From Anaerolineae bacterium UTCFX2 (GTDB lineage Bacteria; Chloroflexota; Anaerolineae; Anaerolineales; UBA4823), in contig MWTA01000029.1 in assembly GCA_002050125.1 (NCBI GenBank), forward strand, positions 1 to 57,541: 57,541 nucleotides of DNA, in the 5' to 3' direction. Within the stretch, counting starts at the first letter, position 1, and every line of letters starts with the position of its first letter. A program made the position numbers and the translations under genes. Under the pieces are notes generated by a model. That model was not told the DNA's origin. It saw nothing but the letters and a program-made list of their open reading frames with translations, and did no database searches. This document shows, piece after piece, positions 34,171-44,004 of this stretch.

Positions 34171-34719
34171 TCAATCGAATAGTTCTGCCTGAGCTAGCGG
34201 CAGCCCGCGGCGGTCTTTCGGGGAGAGTACCGGTTCCGAGCCCCCCACCAGCGGCCAGCGTATGCCGATTCCAGGGTCGTTCCAGAGCAGCGTGCGCTCC
34301 CATTGTGGGGCGTAGAAATCGCTGACTTTATAGAGCACTTCCGCCCATTCGCTCAGGATGTAAATCCCATGCGCAAAACCGGTCGGGATCCAGAGCTGGC
34401 GCTTGTTCTCCGCCGACAGGATCGCCCCAACCCAGCGCCCAAAGGTTGGGGAACTGCGGCGGATATCGACCGCCACGTCGAATACTTCGCCCTGGATGGC
34501 GCGCACCAGCTTGGCTTGCGGCTGGCGGATTTGATAATGCAGCCCGCGCAGCGCCCCGCGGCGCGAACCGGAGTGATTGTCCTGCACGAAAGGACGTTCA
34601 ATTCCGGGCTGTGCGAACTCATCTGCCCGATAGGTTTCCATGAAAAAGCCGCGTTCGTCGCTAAAAACAACCGGTTCGAGCAGCATCACCTCGGGGATTT
34701 CAGTTGGGATGAAACGCAT
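34171..34719 (-). CDS. rfbC: dTDP-4-dehydrorhamnose 3,5-epimerase
   Basis: A 182-residue cupin-fold epimerase. VVFSDERGFFMETYRADEF, FVQDNHSGSRRGALRGLHYQ (catalytic His) and the aromatic/proline stretch LWIPTGFAHGIYIL are diagnostic. The ATG at 34719 has AGGTGA six bases upstream. A minus-strand TATAAT at 34760-34755 suggests that rfbC starts a transcript including rfbB, rfbA and rfbD. Confidence 0.95.
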   Translation of the reverse strand: MRFIPTEIPEVMLLEPVVFSDERGFFMETYRADEFAQPGIERPFVQDNHSGSRRGALRGLHYQIRQPQAKLVRAIQGEVFDVAVDIRRSSPTFGRWVGAILSAENKRQLWIPTGFAHGIYILSEWAEVLYKVSDFYAPQWERTLLWNDPGIGIRWPLVGGSEPVLSPKDRRGLPLAQAELFD

Positions 34720-34754
34720 GAATTCACCTGCCAAGAAAGTGAGTTATCAGCCGC

Positions 34755-34760
34755 ATTATA
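34755..34760 (-). promoter_or_regulatory. -10 box upstream of rfbC
   Basis: A minus-strand TATAAT lies 36-41 bases before the rfbC ATG, in the short gap after the GT-C gene. The region 17 bases further up is GC-rich, so no good -35 is present. Confidence 0.45.
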
Positions 34761-34790
34761 GTCCAGACCACGCCGCGCCGCGCGTACGAT

Positions 34791-36317
34791 TCAGGGGGTG
34801 CGGCAATCGAAGATCTCGATATCCGACCCGTATCCGTACGAGGACCCTGAAAAACGCTGCACCCGGCGGCAGTTTGAAAGCAGATCCGCGGAGGCGATAT
34901 CCGGGTACGATGCGCTGTTCAACACCAGGATGTCTGGTTTGTAGCGCTGGATGACGTACTCGGCGGCGTTCATATAGGATGTGTTGCGGCTGAGAAACCG
35001 GGCGACCTCCGGTTGGATCAGACCCGCGAAATCAAATATGGGGCGTTCGGCATAGTATCCGATGATGCCAACCTCGAGCGCGCCGATCGTAGCGCCGGGC
35101 GGGGTGTGCTGCTTGAGCCATAAGCCCAGATCCCGGTAGATCGCCTGGCGCGGATCCAACTGCCGCCCAGCGATGATCGAGGCATGGATCTGCAAGGCTG
35201 CGATCACCAGAACCGCCAGGCTCAGCCCGATGTTTAATGCGGCGCGCAATTGCGGAGGGGCTTTGGGGAACCGGTCCGGGGTTTTGTCTATGCCTGCGCC
35301 AATGCCGCTGACGCCTAACGCGATCAGAACCACAAAACCAGGCACAAGCGGGGCATAGTACCAGAAATAGGTCGTGACCCCCAGGGCGGAATAAGCCAGA
35401 AGATAAACCAGTTGCCAGGCGAGGAAAAGCGCCCACTGGCGGGCGCAGCAAGCCAGATAAATTACACCGATCAATGCCAGCCCAGCCTGGATGAGACCCA
35501 GCGCGCTGTCAGCCTTGCTTTTTGCCAGTTGGATCAGCCCCTGGGAGAAAGGCTGGCTGATCGCCATCAAGCCCTGGTGCTGCCGGGTTGCCAGCGTGGC
35601 TGGGATGGGAGAGCCAAAATAGAGCGAAGCAAAGACCGCCCAGCCGAGCAAGAGCGCCCCAAACAGCAGCGCGGGTTTCCATGGGAAGCCTGTACGGCGG
35701 CGAGTCAAAAAGAAGTGAACAGTCAGCAGTCCAACTACCAGGAGTCCGTCCGGGCGGGCGAGCGCCGCCAGCGCGGCAAAAAGCGCGAGCCAGGTGTAGG
35801 AAAAGCGCAGATAGGCGGCGAAGCAAGCCAGGCAGAGAGCGATGTAAAGCGGGGTTTCTGAGCCGACCGTAGTGTGGAGCAGCGGGACGGTGGGATATAA
35901 GATCAGCGCCAGCCAGCCCACCCGCGGCGTCGCCAGCGTATTTGCGAGATCGAAAAGGATTAAACCGCCGGCTGCAATGCTCAACGCGCCGATCAGGTTA
36001 GCTGCTTTGGGGATGTCCCCGCCCAGGGACGAGACCCCAGCCAGTATCAGCGCGAACAACGGAGAAGTGGTGCTAAGCACCCGCTCGCCCGGGTTATAGA
36101 CAAAGCCGAAGCCGTTCGCCAGATTGTGCGCGTAACGATAGGTGATGAACGGGTCGTCGTAAGCCCAATTGACCCGTGGGAGGTAAATCGCCGCGCTGAC
36201 AAGCAGCAAGTATAGGGCTGCCCAAACCCACTTCGGGGTGTGATCTAAGAGAAAGTGGCGTCTCCAGGCAGGCGCAAATTCATAGCGAGGCCGGCTCAAT
36301 TTTGTTTCTGGAACCAT
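34791..36317 (-). CDS. Polytopic GT-C-type membrane glycosyltransferase
   Basis: A 508-residue protein with about eleven membrane helices. The first extracytoplasmic loop carries WAYDDPFITYRYAHNLANG, with the acidic pair typical of GT-C catalytic loops, followed by GERVLSTTSPLFALIL. The C-terminal ~110 residues are soluble and face the outside. It resembles arabinofuranosyl/mannosyl-type GT-C enzymes that use polyprenyl-phosphate sugars. It starts 81 bases after the secreted hydrolase gene. Donor and acceptor are unknown. Confidence 0.75.
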   Translation of the reverse strand: MVPETKLSRPRYEFAPAWRRHFLLDHTPKWVWAALYLLLVSAAIYLPRVNWAYDDPFITYRYAHNLANGFGFVYNPGERVLSTTSPLFALILAGVSSLGGDIPKAANLIGALSIAAGGLILFDLANTLATPRVGWLALILYPTVPLLHTTVGSETPLYIALCLACFAAYLRFSYTWLALFAALAALARPDGLLVVGLLTVHFFLTRRRTGFPWKPALLFGALLLGWAVFASLYFGSPIPATLATRQHQGLMAISQPFSQGLIQLAKSKADSALGLIQAGLALIGVIYLACCARQWALFLAWQLVYLLAYSALGVTTYFWYYAPLVPGFVVLIALGVSGIGAGIDKTPDRFPKAPPQLRAALNIGLSLAVLVIAALQIHASIIAGRQLDPRQAIYRDLGLWLKQHTPPGATIGALEVGIIGYYAERPIFDFAGLIQPEVARFLSRNTSYMNAAEYVIQRYKPDILVLNSASYPDIASADLLSNCRRVQRFSGSSYGYGSDIEIFDCRTP

Positions 36318-36398
36318 AGTCCGGGGGATAAATGGGAAAAGAGCAAGCAGAAATCTACAGACGAAAGCCGCTGGTCGTCAGACTGCCGGTGCAGCCGG

Positions 36399-37817
36399 TC
36401 ATTTTGCCAATTCGATATAGGTCGGGTGGACGACCCAAAGAGAATTTTGAACCGGGGTGAGCGGATTGCCGAACTTATCGTAAACCGCCTTCACGCCGGA
36501 GGGCAGGCTGATCTGCTGACCGGTCACGCCATCGGGAGACCACAGAATCCAGACGCGCTTGGCAGGCAGGTGAAACTCATAACCGCGCAGCCCGTTGTAC
36601 TGGGTGATTTCCGAGCCCAGTGTGGCGTCTTGCAGTTCTTTCGCCATAAAGACGAGCGCGTGATAGCCGGGTTTCGGGGTCGCTTGAATAAATAGACCGG
36701 ATTGGCGCCAGGAGGATTCTTCCAGTGTGTACCATACCGAGCCTAAAAGACCCAGACCCCAGGCGCGGGCATTGACGCTCACAACAAAATCAGCTTGCGA
36801 ATCCAGAAAGCTGGCGCCGGGCGTGACACAATCTTGCTCAGAGCAGAGCAGCGCCACTTCGCTCATCAAGATCGGCTTGTTCACGCCATAATCGCTCATC
36901 ACTTGCCTCAGGAAATTAACCTTGCCGGATACCTGCCCGCCGCGGCTGTCCCATTTGGGGTCATCCTCATCGAGGATGCTGCCCTGATAATACGTGGCGT
37001 AGGTGTGGAAGGCGACCACGTCAAAGTAATTCGCCCCCTGGTTGTTCAAGATGCCTTCAAAGAACTTGGCGGGTTTGCATCCCGTGGCTTGACCAGGAGG
37101 CGGGTCCTGCGGGTCGCAATCGAGCAGAAGACCACCGATGATCAGGCTGGAGTCCGGGCTGGCTTCCTTGAGAGGGGGATAAGCCCATTTGAGCATGTCG
37201 GCGTAATAACCGCCGCCGTAATATTTATCTTTTTTATCTCCCCAACACCCAAAAACGCTGTCTGGCGGGACCAGCGATGGGTCCACGTCCGGTTCGTTGC
37301 CAAATTCCCAGTAGCGTACATAGTAGGGATAAGGGGAATAGCGTTGAACGAGGGCGCGCACGAACTGGCTGAACTCGTCCATGGAATCCTGAGCTATCGG
37401 GCCGCAAGTTACGCCCGATTTCTTCTGCGCCCAATCGGGGATGTGTTTGACGACCAGGATGGTCTTGAACCCCGCGCGCGCGGCGGCTTCCAGCCCGGCT
37501 TCGTCCACCGTCTCCCAATGGTAGGTGGGCGGGTCGGTGCGCACTGGCTCGATCGCAGCCCAGGAGATCGTGGAGTAGCGCAGCCAGTAAAGGTTGGCTT
37601 GAACAGCCTGTTGGATCCGGCTTGTGCTCGGGCTGTGAGTTTCTGCGCCAAAGACGGTCGGCGGAGGCGGGTAGTTTTTTTGGACAAGCGGCAGAAAGAG
37701 CAGTTTGTTCGCGTCAGGGGCTGCCTGGGCAGGCAACATGGCGTTCGGATTTCCTGCGGTTAGCAAACCAGCGATGATCGTGAAGATTATGGCGGCTCTG
37801 AAAAAAGGCATCTGCAT
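36399..37817 (-). CDS. Secreted clan-A glycoside-hydrolase-like protein (GH39/GH5-like)
   Basis: A 472-residue exported protein. Residues 1-32 form a signal peptide, followed by KLLFLPLVQKNYPPPP, an LPLV-type motif and proline linker. The (beta/alpha)8-type domain shows YWEFGNEPD with Glu175 as probable acid/base and ILMSEVALL with Glu320 as probable nucleophile. HTYATYYQG lies between them. Overall pattern is closest to GH39/GH5-like enzymes. A small beta-rich tail follows. It stands between two glycosyltransferase blocks with its own upstream region of ~150 bases. It may cut or remodel the exported polysaccharide. Confidence 0.72.
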   Translation of the reverse strand: MQMPFFRAAIIFTIIAGLLTAGNPNAMLPAQAAPDANKLLFLPLVQKNYPPPPTVFGAETHSPSTSRIQQAVQANLYWLRYSTISWAAIEPVRTDPPTYHWETVDEAGLEAAARAGFKTILVVKHIPDWAQKKSGVTCGPIAQDSMDEFSQFVRALVQRYSPYPYYVRYWEFGNEPDVDPSLVPPDSVFGCWGDKKDKYYGGGYYADMLKWAYPPLKEASPDSSLIIGGLLLDCDPQDPPPGQATGCKPAKFFEGILNNQGANYFDVVAFHTYATYYQGSILDEDDPKWDSRGGQVSGKVNFLRQVMSDYGVNKPILMSEVALLCSEQDCVTPGASFLDSQADFVVSVNARAWGLGLLGSVWYTLEESSWRQSGLFIQATPKPGYHALVFMAKELQDATLGSEITQYNGLRGYEFHLPAKRVWILWSPDGVTGQQISLPSGVKAVYDKFGNPLTPVQNSLWVVHPTYIELAK

Positions 37818-37970
37818 TCTAGATTGTATAATAAAGAAAAAGCGGCTAGAAAGATTGACTTATTTTATTCTATTACCCCGCCGATTGAAAAGGTCTCCGC
37901 CTTACAATAATGTTTGGAGCAAACCAGGGATGGAAGATTGCCCGCAGAGATGTCCTTCCGAAATATGCAA
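37818..37970. promoter_or_regulatory. AT-rich intergenic region upstream of the secreted hydrolase
   Basis: This is one of the few AT-rich gaps in the locus. A minus-strand TATTAT at 37833-37828 lies just ahead of the hydrolase start (37817 or 37811), very close for a leader, so an upstream start is also possible. Nothing else is recognised here. Confidence 0.35.
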
Positions 37971-38753
37971 TCACAGTCTCTGGCGCAGCCAGAGACGCAG
38001 CCGCAGCGGCAGCCAGGCATAGATCCAGGGGCGGATTTTTGCTTTCAGATAGAGTTTTGAGAAGCGGCTGCCGCCATCGCGGAGGTGGACCCGCAGCATT
38101 TCGGGCCAGCAGCGGTCATCGGCGATGACCGATTTGCCGGCGCGGTGCAAACGGAAATTCGCCCAGGTCTCGGGGACATAGACGAGTTCGGAGAGGCGCG
38201 CCAGCCGCACCCACAGATCGTAATCCATGGCGAAAAAAAAGCTCGGATCCAACGGTCCGACCCGGTTCCATAAATCCGCCCGAAAAAAGGCTGACTGCTG
38301 CGGGATGTGCACAAAACCCTGGCGCAGACGGCGATAGTCGGTCTGGCGGGCGGGGAATTTGCCAATGATCCCGCCGCGTTCGTCGATCAGGTTGGCGTCG
38401 CCATAGACCAGTCCGGCGTTCGGATGGCGCTGCAAAGCCGCGATCGCGCGTGAAACGGCGCGCGGCAGATAGGTGTCGTCCGAATTGAGCCACGCCAGCA
38501 CCTCGCCGCGTGCCCGGGCGAAACCCTTGTTGATGGCGTCCGTCTGGCCGCGATCCGGCTCCGATACCCACCAGCCCAGGCGGTCGGCGTAACGCTGCAG
38601 AATTTCCAGGCTGCCATCGGTGGAGCCGCCATCGACGATCAAATATTCGATGTTTGGATAGTCCTGAGCCAGGACGGATTGGATCGTCTCCTCTAAGAAG
38701 GCAGCCTGATTGAAGGATGGAGTTACGATTGAAACCAGCGGCGCGCTTGACAT
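37971..38753 (-). CDS. GT2 glycosyltransferase
   Basis: A 260-residue family 2 enzyme with VSIVTPSFNQAAFLEETI, LIVDGGSTDGSLEIL, DRGQTDAINKGFARA and LAWLNSDDTYLP (DxD-type SDD). The N-terminal 120 residues are closely similar to those of the GT2 at 39696-40772, so the two are paralogues flanking a sulfotransferase. The ATG at 38753 is two bases past the preceding stop; the longer TTG start at 38765 would overlap it. Confidence 0.9.
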   Translation of the reverse strand: MSSAPLVSIVTPSFNQAAFLEETIQSVLAQDYPNIEYLIVDGGSTDGSLEILQRYADRLGWWVSEPDRGQTDAINKGFARARGEVLAWLNSDDTYLPRAVSRAIAALQRHPNAGLVYGDANLIDERGGIIGKFPARQTDYRRLRQGFVHIPQQSAFFRADLWNRVGPLDPSFFFAMDYDLWVRLARLSELVYVPETWANFRLHRAGKSVIADDRCWPEMLRVHLRDGGSRFSKLYLKAKIRPWIYAWLPLRLRLWLRQRL

Positions 38754-38755
38754 CT

Positions 38756-39703
38756 TCAGTCCCAACTCAGATCTGGATAAAAATCGCTGGCGGTCGCTTC
38801 GGTGATCAGGCGGACGCGCTGGATCTCAGCGGCTGAGAGGCGCCGCTTCCAGTTTGCCAGGTTGGCGCGGCTGTCCAACCGCACCGCGTGGGCTGAACTG
38901 CGTTTAAGCTCTTCTGGATTCTCCGAACTGGTGGAGGCGAGAATCGCGCGGCAAGCTTTATCGGTGTAAGCCAAGCCTAAGCGGGCGTAAAGCTTCTCGT
39001 ATCCTGCGGGCGGGTCGAGTGAAAGGTCTTCGTGGCGCACCAGCGTGAATTCGGGGTGGGCGGCAAGCAGGCTTTTAACCACGCTGTAGACCAGACGCCA
39101 GAGCAGGCTGTTTTGACCGATCGTGTCAGCCGGCTGGCTGGCAATGCGCTCGATTTCGGATCGGAAAGGCTCCAGCCAATCGCGCATCAGGAGCGGCTGA
39201 TCCAGCAAATCCTGGAGTTGAAACGGCCAATCCAGCCGTTTGAGGCTGCTCACAAAGGCAGCCGGGTGGCGGATGGTGATCACGACCTGACAGCCTAAAC
39301 GGGAGGCGAACCAGGGTGACGAAAAGACCGCAAATGGATCTTTGAGCAGCGGGCGCAAATTGTGCGTGCGGGCGAAAAAAAAGCTGCTCCAATCGCGCAG
39401 CATGCGCCCCAGGTCTTTAAAAGAGCGCAGCGAACGCAGCTCGTCCAGGGTGTGATACTTAAATCGCAGGGTTTCCTGAAAGCCCGCCAAATATTCCTCT
39501 TCGTTGTCGGCGCAGATGTAGGTGTACCAGCAGCGAACCGCGGGCGTCAAAACGCCCGGGCGGTGCAGCACGTTGAGCGGCTCGCTGATATAGCCCGTTT
39601 CACCTCCAGCGGAAAGCATTTTACCGACCCAGGTGGTTCCGGTGCGGTGGGCGCCGCACACCAGGATGGGCGAAAGTCGTTGAATCGAGTTGGTTTCAGT
39701 CAT
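38756..39703 (-). CDS. Sulfotransferase family protein
   Basis: A 315-residue cytoplasmic enzyme expected to transfer sulfate from PAPS. HRTGTTWVGKML (about 19-30) is the 5'-phosphosulfate loop and VITIRHPAAFVSSLKRL the 3'-phosphate-binding block. It overlaps the upstream GT2 by eight bases and is followed directly by another GT2, implying sulfation of the same glycan. It differs clearly from the paralogous pair at 46649-47536 and 48823-49686. PAPS-synthesis genes are not in the window. Confidence 0.85.
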   Translation of the reverse strand: MTETNSIQRLSPILVCGAHRTGTTWVGKMLSAGGETGYISEPLNVLHRPGVLTPAVRCWYTYICADNEEEYLAGFQETLRFKYHTLDELRSLRSFKDLGRMLRDWSSFFFARTHNLRPLLKDPFAVFSSPWFASRLGCQVVITIRHPAAFVSSLKRLDWPFQLQDLLDQPLLMRDWLEPFRSEIERIASQPADTIGQNSLLWRLVYSVVKSLLAAHPEFTLVRHEDLSLDPPAGYEKLYARLGLAYTDKACRAILASTSSENPEELKRSSAHAVRLDSRANLANWKRRLSAAEIQRVRLITEATASDFYPDLSWD

Positions 39704-40772
39704 CCAGTTTGATCCCTACCCAATCCGCCAGCCGGTAAGGTTCGGCTGGCATGCGAAAGCCGGCAGCCGCGATGGTGGCGCGGCGCAGCGCCGCGGTCAG
39801 CCTTGCGCGCTTGCGAGTTTGCAGGCGCGCGGCGACCGGGTCGATAAGCGGATTGAGCCTCAGTATGCTGAAGAACGCATACAGCGCCCGATGAACGTGT
39901 TTGAGCGCATAGGCAGGTTTGCGGCGCAACGCCTGCCAGTAGGAAACCAGCGCTGGTCCTGCCAGCCCATCATCGAGCAGATAGCGGGCGTTCAGCCGGT
40001 AGGCGCCAGCCAGAACCCGCCCCCGGTTCTGCCGGATCCAGTCGGATAAATCGGGGCAGGTCTCCATCCATTCCAACACCTGAAAGGTTTCGCGCCCAAA
40101 ACCGGATGCCTGAGAAACGTTTTTGGCGCCGGGATGCTGGCGCGCGGCAGCCCATAAACCGACCACTGGGCGGTCAACCAGGCTGGGATCCGCCGGTTGG
40201 TGAGCGATCGGCGCCAGTTGCGCCATGCGGATCCAGAGCTGGTGATCGAGCATAAAGTGAAATTTGGGGTCGAGGTAACCTGCCCGTTCAAGGACGCTGC
40301 GGCGCATAAAAACGGCTGGCTGGCAAATGATGCGAAAGCAGACCAAGTCGGTCAATCCCCAATCCTCGAATTTGAACCGTCCGAGCGGACGACCGTCCTG
40401 GTCGATCGAAATCGCCTCGCCATAGACCAACCCCAGATCGGGGTTGCTTTGCAGCGCCTCCACCGCCTGGGAGATCGCCCCGGGCAGATATAGGTCATCT
40501 GAATTTAGCCAGGCGACAATCTCGCCGCGGGTGCGCTGCAAACCCTTGTTGATCGCCTCAGCCTGCCCCGAGTCTTTTTCCGAGACCCACCAAGCCAGCC
40601 GGTGCGCATAGCGCCGGATGATCTCCAGACTGCCGTCGGTCGAACCGCCGTCGGCGATCAGGTATTCCAGGTTCGGGTAATCCTGGCTCAGGACCGAGTC
40701 AATGGTCTGTTCGAGGAAGGCAGCCTGATTGTAGGACGGCGTAACGATTGAAACCAGGGGCAGGGCGCTCAT
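39696..40772 (-). CDS. GT2 glycosyltransferase
   Basis: A 358-residue family 2 enzyme. LVSIVTPSYNQAAFLEQTI, LIADGGSTDGSLEII, DSGQAEAINKGLQRT and VAWLNSDDLYLP are in order. It carries a C-terminal ~100-residue extension, basic and alpha-helical, that the 37971-38753 paralogue lacks. It overlaps the sulfotransferase gene by eight bases and starts four bases after the GT-C gene stop. Confidence 0.9.
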   Translation of the reverse strand: MSALPLVSIVTPSYNQAAFLEQTIDSVLSQDYPNLEYLIADGGSTDGSLEIIRRYAHRLAWWVSEKDSGQAEAINKGLQRTRGEIVAWLNSDDLYLPGAISQAVEALQSNPDLGLVYGEAISIDQDGRPLGRFKFEDWGLTDLVCFRIICQPAVFMRRSVLERAGYLDPKFHFMLDHQLWIRMAQLAPIAHQPADPSLVDRPVVGLWAAARQHPGAKNVSQASGFGRETFQVLEWMETCPDLSDWIRQNRGRVLAGAYRLNARYLLDDGLAGPALVSYWQALRRKPAYALKHVHRALYAFFSILRLNPLIDPVAARLQTRKRARLTAALRRATIAAAGFRMPAEPYRLADWVGIKLDD

Positions 40773-40776
40773 CGGG

Positions 40777-42360
40777 TCAACCGGAGTTCAACGGGTGGAG
40801 CAGGTCGAAAATGATATAGCCGCTTCCCTGCGCGATCACCGGGAAATGTTCATTGAGCGTCTTGCCAAGCTCGGGCTGGTCTGCAAATTGACCGAAAGCG
40901 GTGATCAGAAAGTAGCTTTTCCCCTCGATGCGCTTGTTGAAGAAATCCAGGAACTCTTTTTCGCTGCCGCGCAGAACGCTGAGCTTGATCTCGCCTCGGT
41001 TGGGCCACAAGACCACTTTCCGCCAGCCGTAATACATCAGACGGTAGCCGTAGTCCTGGGTCAGGGCAATGATTTTCCCATCGGCTGGGAGGTAGGAAGC
41101 GATCTGCTGCCAGTAAGCCGGTTCATTGCGGTAGTCCTGGCTGGATAACGGGATCAGCGCCTGCCAGGAGGCGCACGCCAATAAAAACAGAGCCGCGCCA
41201 GCCGCCGAAAGCTGCCAGAGTTTGGGGAGGGCGCGCAGCCGAACCGCGATCCTTCCAGCCAGAGGCGCCAGGGAGAGCGCGATGATTGGCACAAGTTGAA
41301 GATGATAATAGCTGTGCGAGGTCATCTGGTAGGGGAGAAACAACCCGTAAACCAAATATCCCAGCCACAGACCGACCAGCAGCGCCTGCGCCCGTCCGCG
41401 CGCAAGCAGGACGCCCAACAGCGCCAGCGCCAGCGCGAACGGCGTGGTCAACTCCTGAACCAGGTTGAGCCAGCGCAGATAAGTTTCGGGCTGCAGGAGC
41501 AGATGAGAAAGCGCCAGCGTCCAGGAACTGAAATACTCGGAGGCCCGCCCGCTGCGGCTCACATAATAGAGCAGAGTGGGAACAATCGTAAACGCCGCAA
41601 TCGTCCAGACCTGCGGGCTGTGTACGATCCGCCCCAGCCTTGTGAACAGGTTGCTGCCGGCGCGGGCGCTGTCCTCCCGGCGGGCGGTCAGCATGAGCGC
41701 GATGAGCATCCCACCGACAGGGTAGAGGGCGACTGCTTTGGTCAACACCGCCAGCCCCGAGGCTGCGCCGGTCAGGAGCGCCCACCTCCAACTTAAATTT
41801 TCAGACCAGCGGTACGCTGCCCACGAAGCCAGGATGATCCAGACCACCATCCCCGGATCGGGTTGCACGGCGCGGCTGGCTTGCACGCTGAAAGACAGCG
41901 CCAGGTAGTAAGCCAGGGCGCTCAGCGCCCCCACCGCCGCCGCGCCTTGATCGCCGAGGGAAGCGCTGACCATCCGGCGCGCCAGGTCGAAAAGTGCCAG
42001 CCCGCCGATCAGCCAGAACAGGCTGTTGTACAGGCGCGCCAGCCAGAAGACCTCACGCCCGACCAGCAGGTAGGTGAGCGCGGTGAAGCGCTCCAGGATG
42101 GAAGGTTCGTATTGCCCGGTGGACGCCCAAAACGCCAGCGCGGCGCTGCGGAGCTGCGGATCGGCTGCGGGCAGCATTTCATAATACATGCCGCGCGCGA
42201 CGATGAGCCCGCGCAACTGGCGCGTGGGATGAAAATCGATCGGCTGGTCGGTCAGGTCGAAAAGCCGCAGCCCCGCGCCCAGAACCAGCAGCACGACCAG
42301 CGCCGCAATAAGTCCCCAGTGTTTTTGGGCGGGGCGGTCGTCAGAAGATTGTGCGTCCAT
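40777..42360 (-). CDS. GT39-like membrane glycosyltransferase
   Basis: A 527-residue protein with about eleven membrane helices. The first outer loop has LTDQPIDFHPTRQLRG, a motif frequent in chloroflexotal GT39/PMT-like proteins, and a further loop has QASRAVQPDPGMV. The C-terminal ~110 residues form a soluble outer domain. Such proteins move a sugar from a polyprenyl phosphate to an exported glycan or lipid. Its ATG overlaps the preceding stop by one base (TGATG). Confidence 0.78.
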   Translation of the reverse strand: MDAQSSDDRPAQKHWGLIAALVVLLVLGAGLRLFDLTDQPIDFHPTRQLRGLIVARGMYYEMLPAADPQLRSAALAFWASTGQYEPSILERFTALTYLLVGREVFWLARLYNSLFWLIGGLALFDLARRMVSASLGDQGAAAVGALSALAYYLALSFSVQASRAVQPDPGMVVWIILASWAAYRWSENLSWRWALLTGAASGLAVLTKAVALYPVGGMLIALMLTARREDSARAGSNLFTRLGRIVHSPQVWTIAAFTIVPTLLYYVSRSGRASEYFSSWTLALSHLLLQPETYLRWLNLVQELTTPFALALALLGVLLARGRAQALLVGLWLGYLVYGLFLPYQMTSHSYYHLQLVPIIALSLAPLAGRIAVRLRALPKLWQLSAAGAALFLLACASWQALIPLSSQDYRNEPAYWQQIASYLPADGKIIALTQDYGYRLMYYGWRKVVLWPNRGEIKLSVLRGSEKEFLDFFNKRIEGKSYFLITAFGQFADQPELGKTLNEHFPVIAQGSGYIIFDLLHPLNSG

Positions 42361-43172
42361 CAGAAAAGCGAATCATATTCGACTTTAGGAAAAACGGTTA
42401 AATGCCCGCCGATGGTGGCATCGAGCACCTGCCGTCCGGCGGCTGCGTAAGCCTGGCGCGCCATGTGATAGCTGCGTTCGGAGGTTTCTAGGTCGGGGAG
42501 CTGCCAGCGAAAGCCCTTGCCAAAATAATTGGCATGGAAATGGTCATGGTCTTCGCCCTGCGATACCACGGTGACGTTGGGTTTGCCCTGGGCGGAATAG
42601 CTGTGATCGACCCCGATCAAAATCACCTGCTCGAACCCCATGTGATAAGCCAGTTGCAGCGCGATATAGGTCACCGTGCCGCCTTCCCACATTCGCCCGC
42701 AGGCGTTCCGGGCAAAGGCGGGGACGGTATAAGTGGTGTGCAGGAAATTTAGATCGGGCGCGGTCCCGATCAATTTGTGCGAGCGCCAGGAAATAAAGCG
42801 GGGCATCCGGAGCGCCCGGATATCTGCGGCGCATTGTTCGATCACCAGGCTGTTGATTGCGAGGAAATAGGTCGTCTCGAAGCCCATTTCCGGAAAGCCC
42901 AGGTAGATGCGGTTCATCCCAAAAGTGACTTCGTTTGCCAAACGGCGCAGATCGGTGCGCTTCAGGCTCGGACCGTTGCCGATGATGAAGCAGCGCTGGC
43001 CGCGGTGTCGGTCCCGCAAACTGGCGAGCTGGCGAACGCTGGCGCGCCGCCAGGGGTGAAAGGTCGCTGCGGGCCACAGCAGGAGGTTCTGAAACGAGTT
43101 CCAGGTGTTGCGCGCCGCCGACCAGAGCGGCTGGGGAGTGAGGTTTTTGACGGTTTCTTTGAGGTCGGTCAT
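42360..43172 (-). CDS. DUF115 (MptE-like) protein
   Basis: A 270-residue protein with the DUF115 signature RCFIIGNGPSLKRTDL and TFGMNRIYLGF, then FEQVILIGVDHSYSAQGK. The fold is related to archaeal 6-hydroxymethylpterin diphosphokinase MptE, but members in polysaccharide loci are usually regarded as glycan-modifying or glycosyltransferase-like enzymes of unknown reaction. It follows the SDR gene by 21 bases, where a TATAGT on the minus strand might be a weak -10. No function is assigned. Confidence 0.75.
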   Translation of the reverse strand: MTDLKETVKNLTPQPLWSAARNTWNSFQNLLLWPAATFHPWRRASVRQLASLRDRHRGQRCFIIGNGPSLKRTDLRRLANEVTFGMNRIYLGFPEMGFETTYFLAINSLVIEQCAADIRALRMPRFISWRSHKLIGTAPDLNFLHTTYTVPAFARNACGRMWEGGTVTYIALQLAYHMGFEQVILIGVDHSYSAQGKPNVTVVSQGEDHDHFHANYFGKGFRWQLPDLETSERSYHMARQAYAAAGRQVLDATIGGHLTVFPKVEYDSLF

Positions 43173-43193
43173 ACTATAGGACTTATTTAACGT

Positions 43194-43964
<771 letters not shown>

Positions 43965-44004
43965 TTATTTCTCCAGTGCTAACGGTTTGCCGGGAAGGAC
44001 GCGC

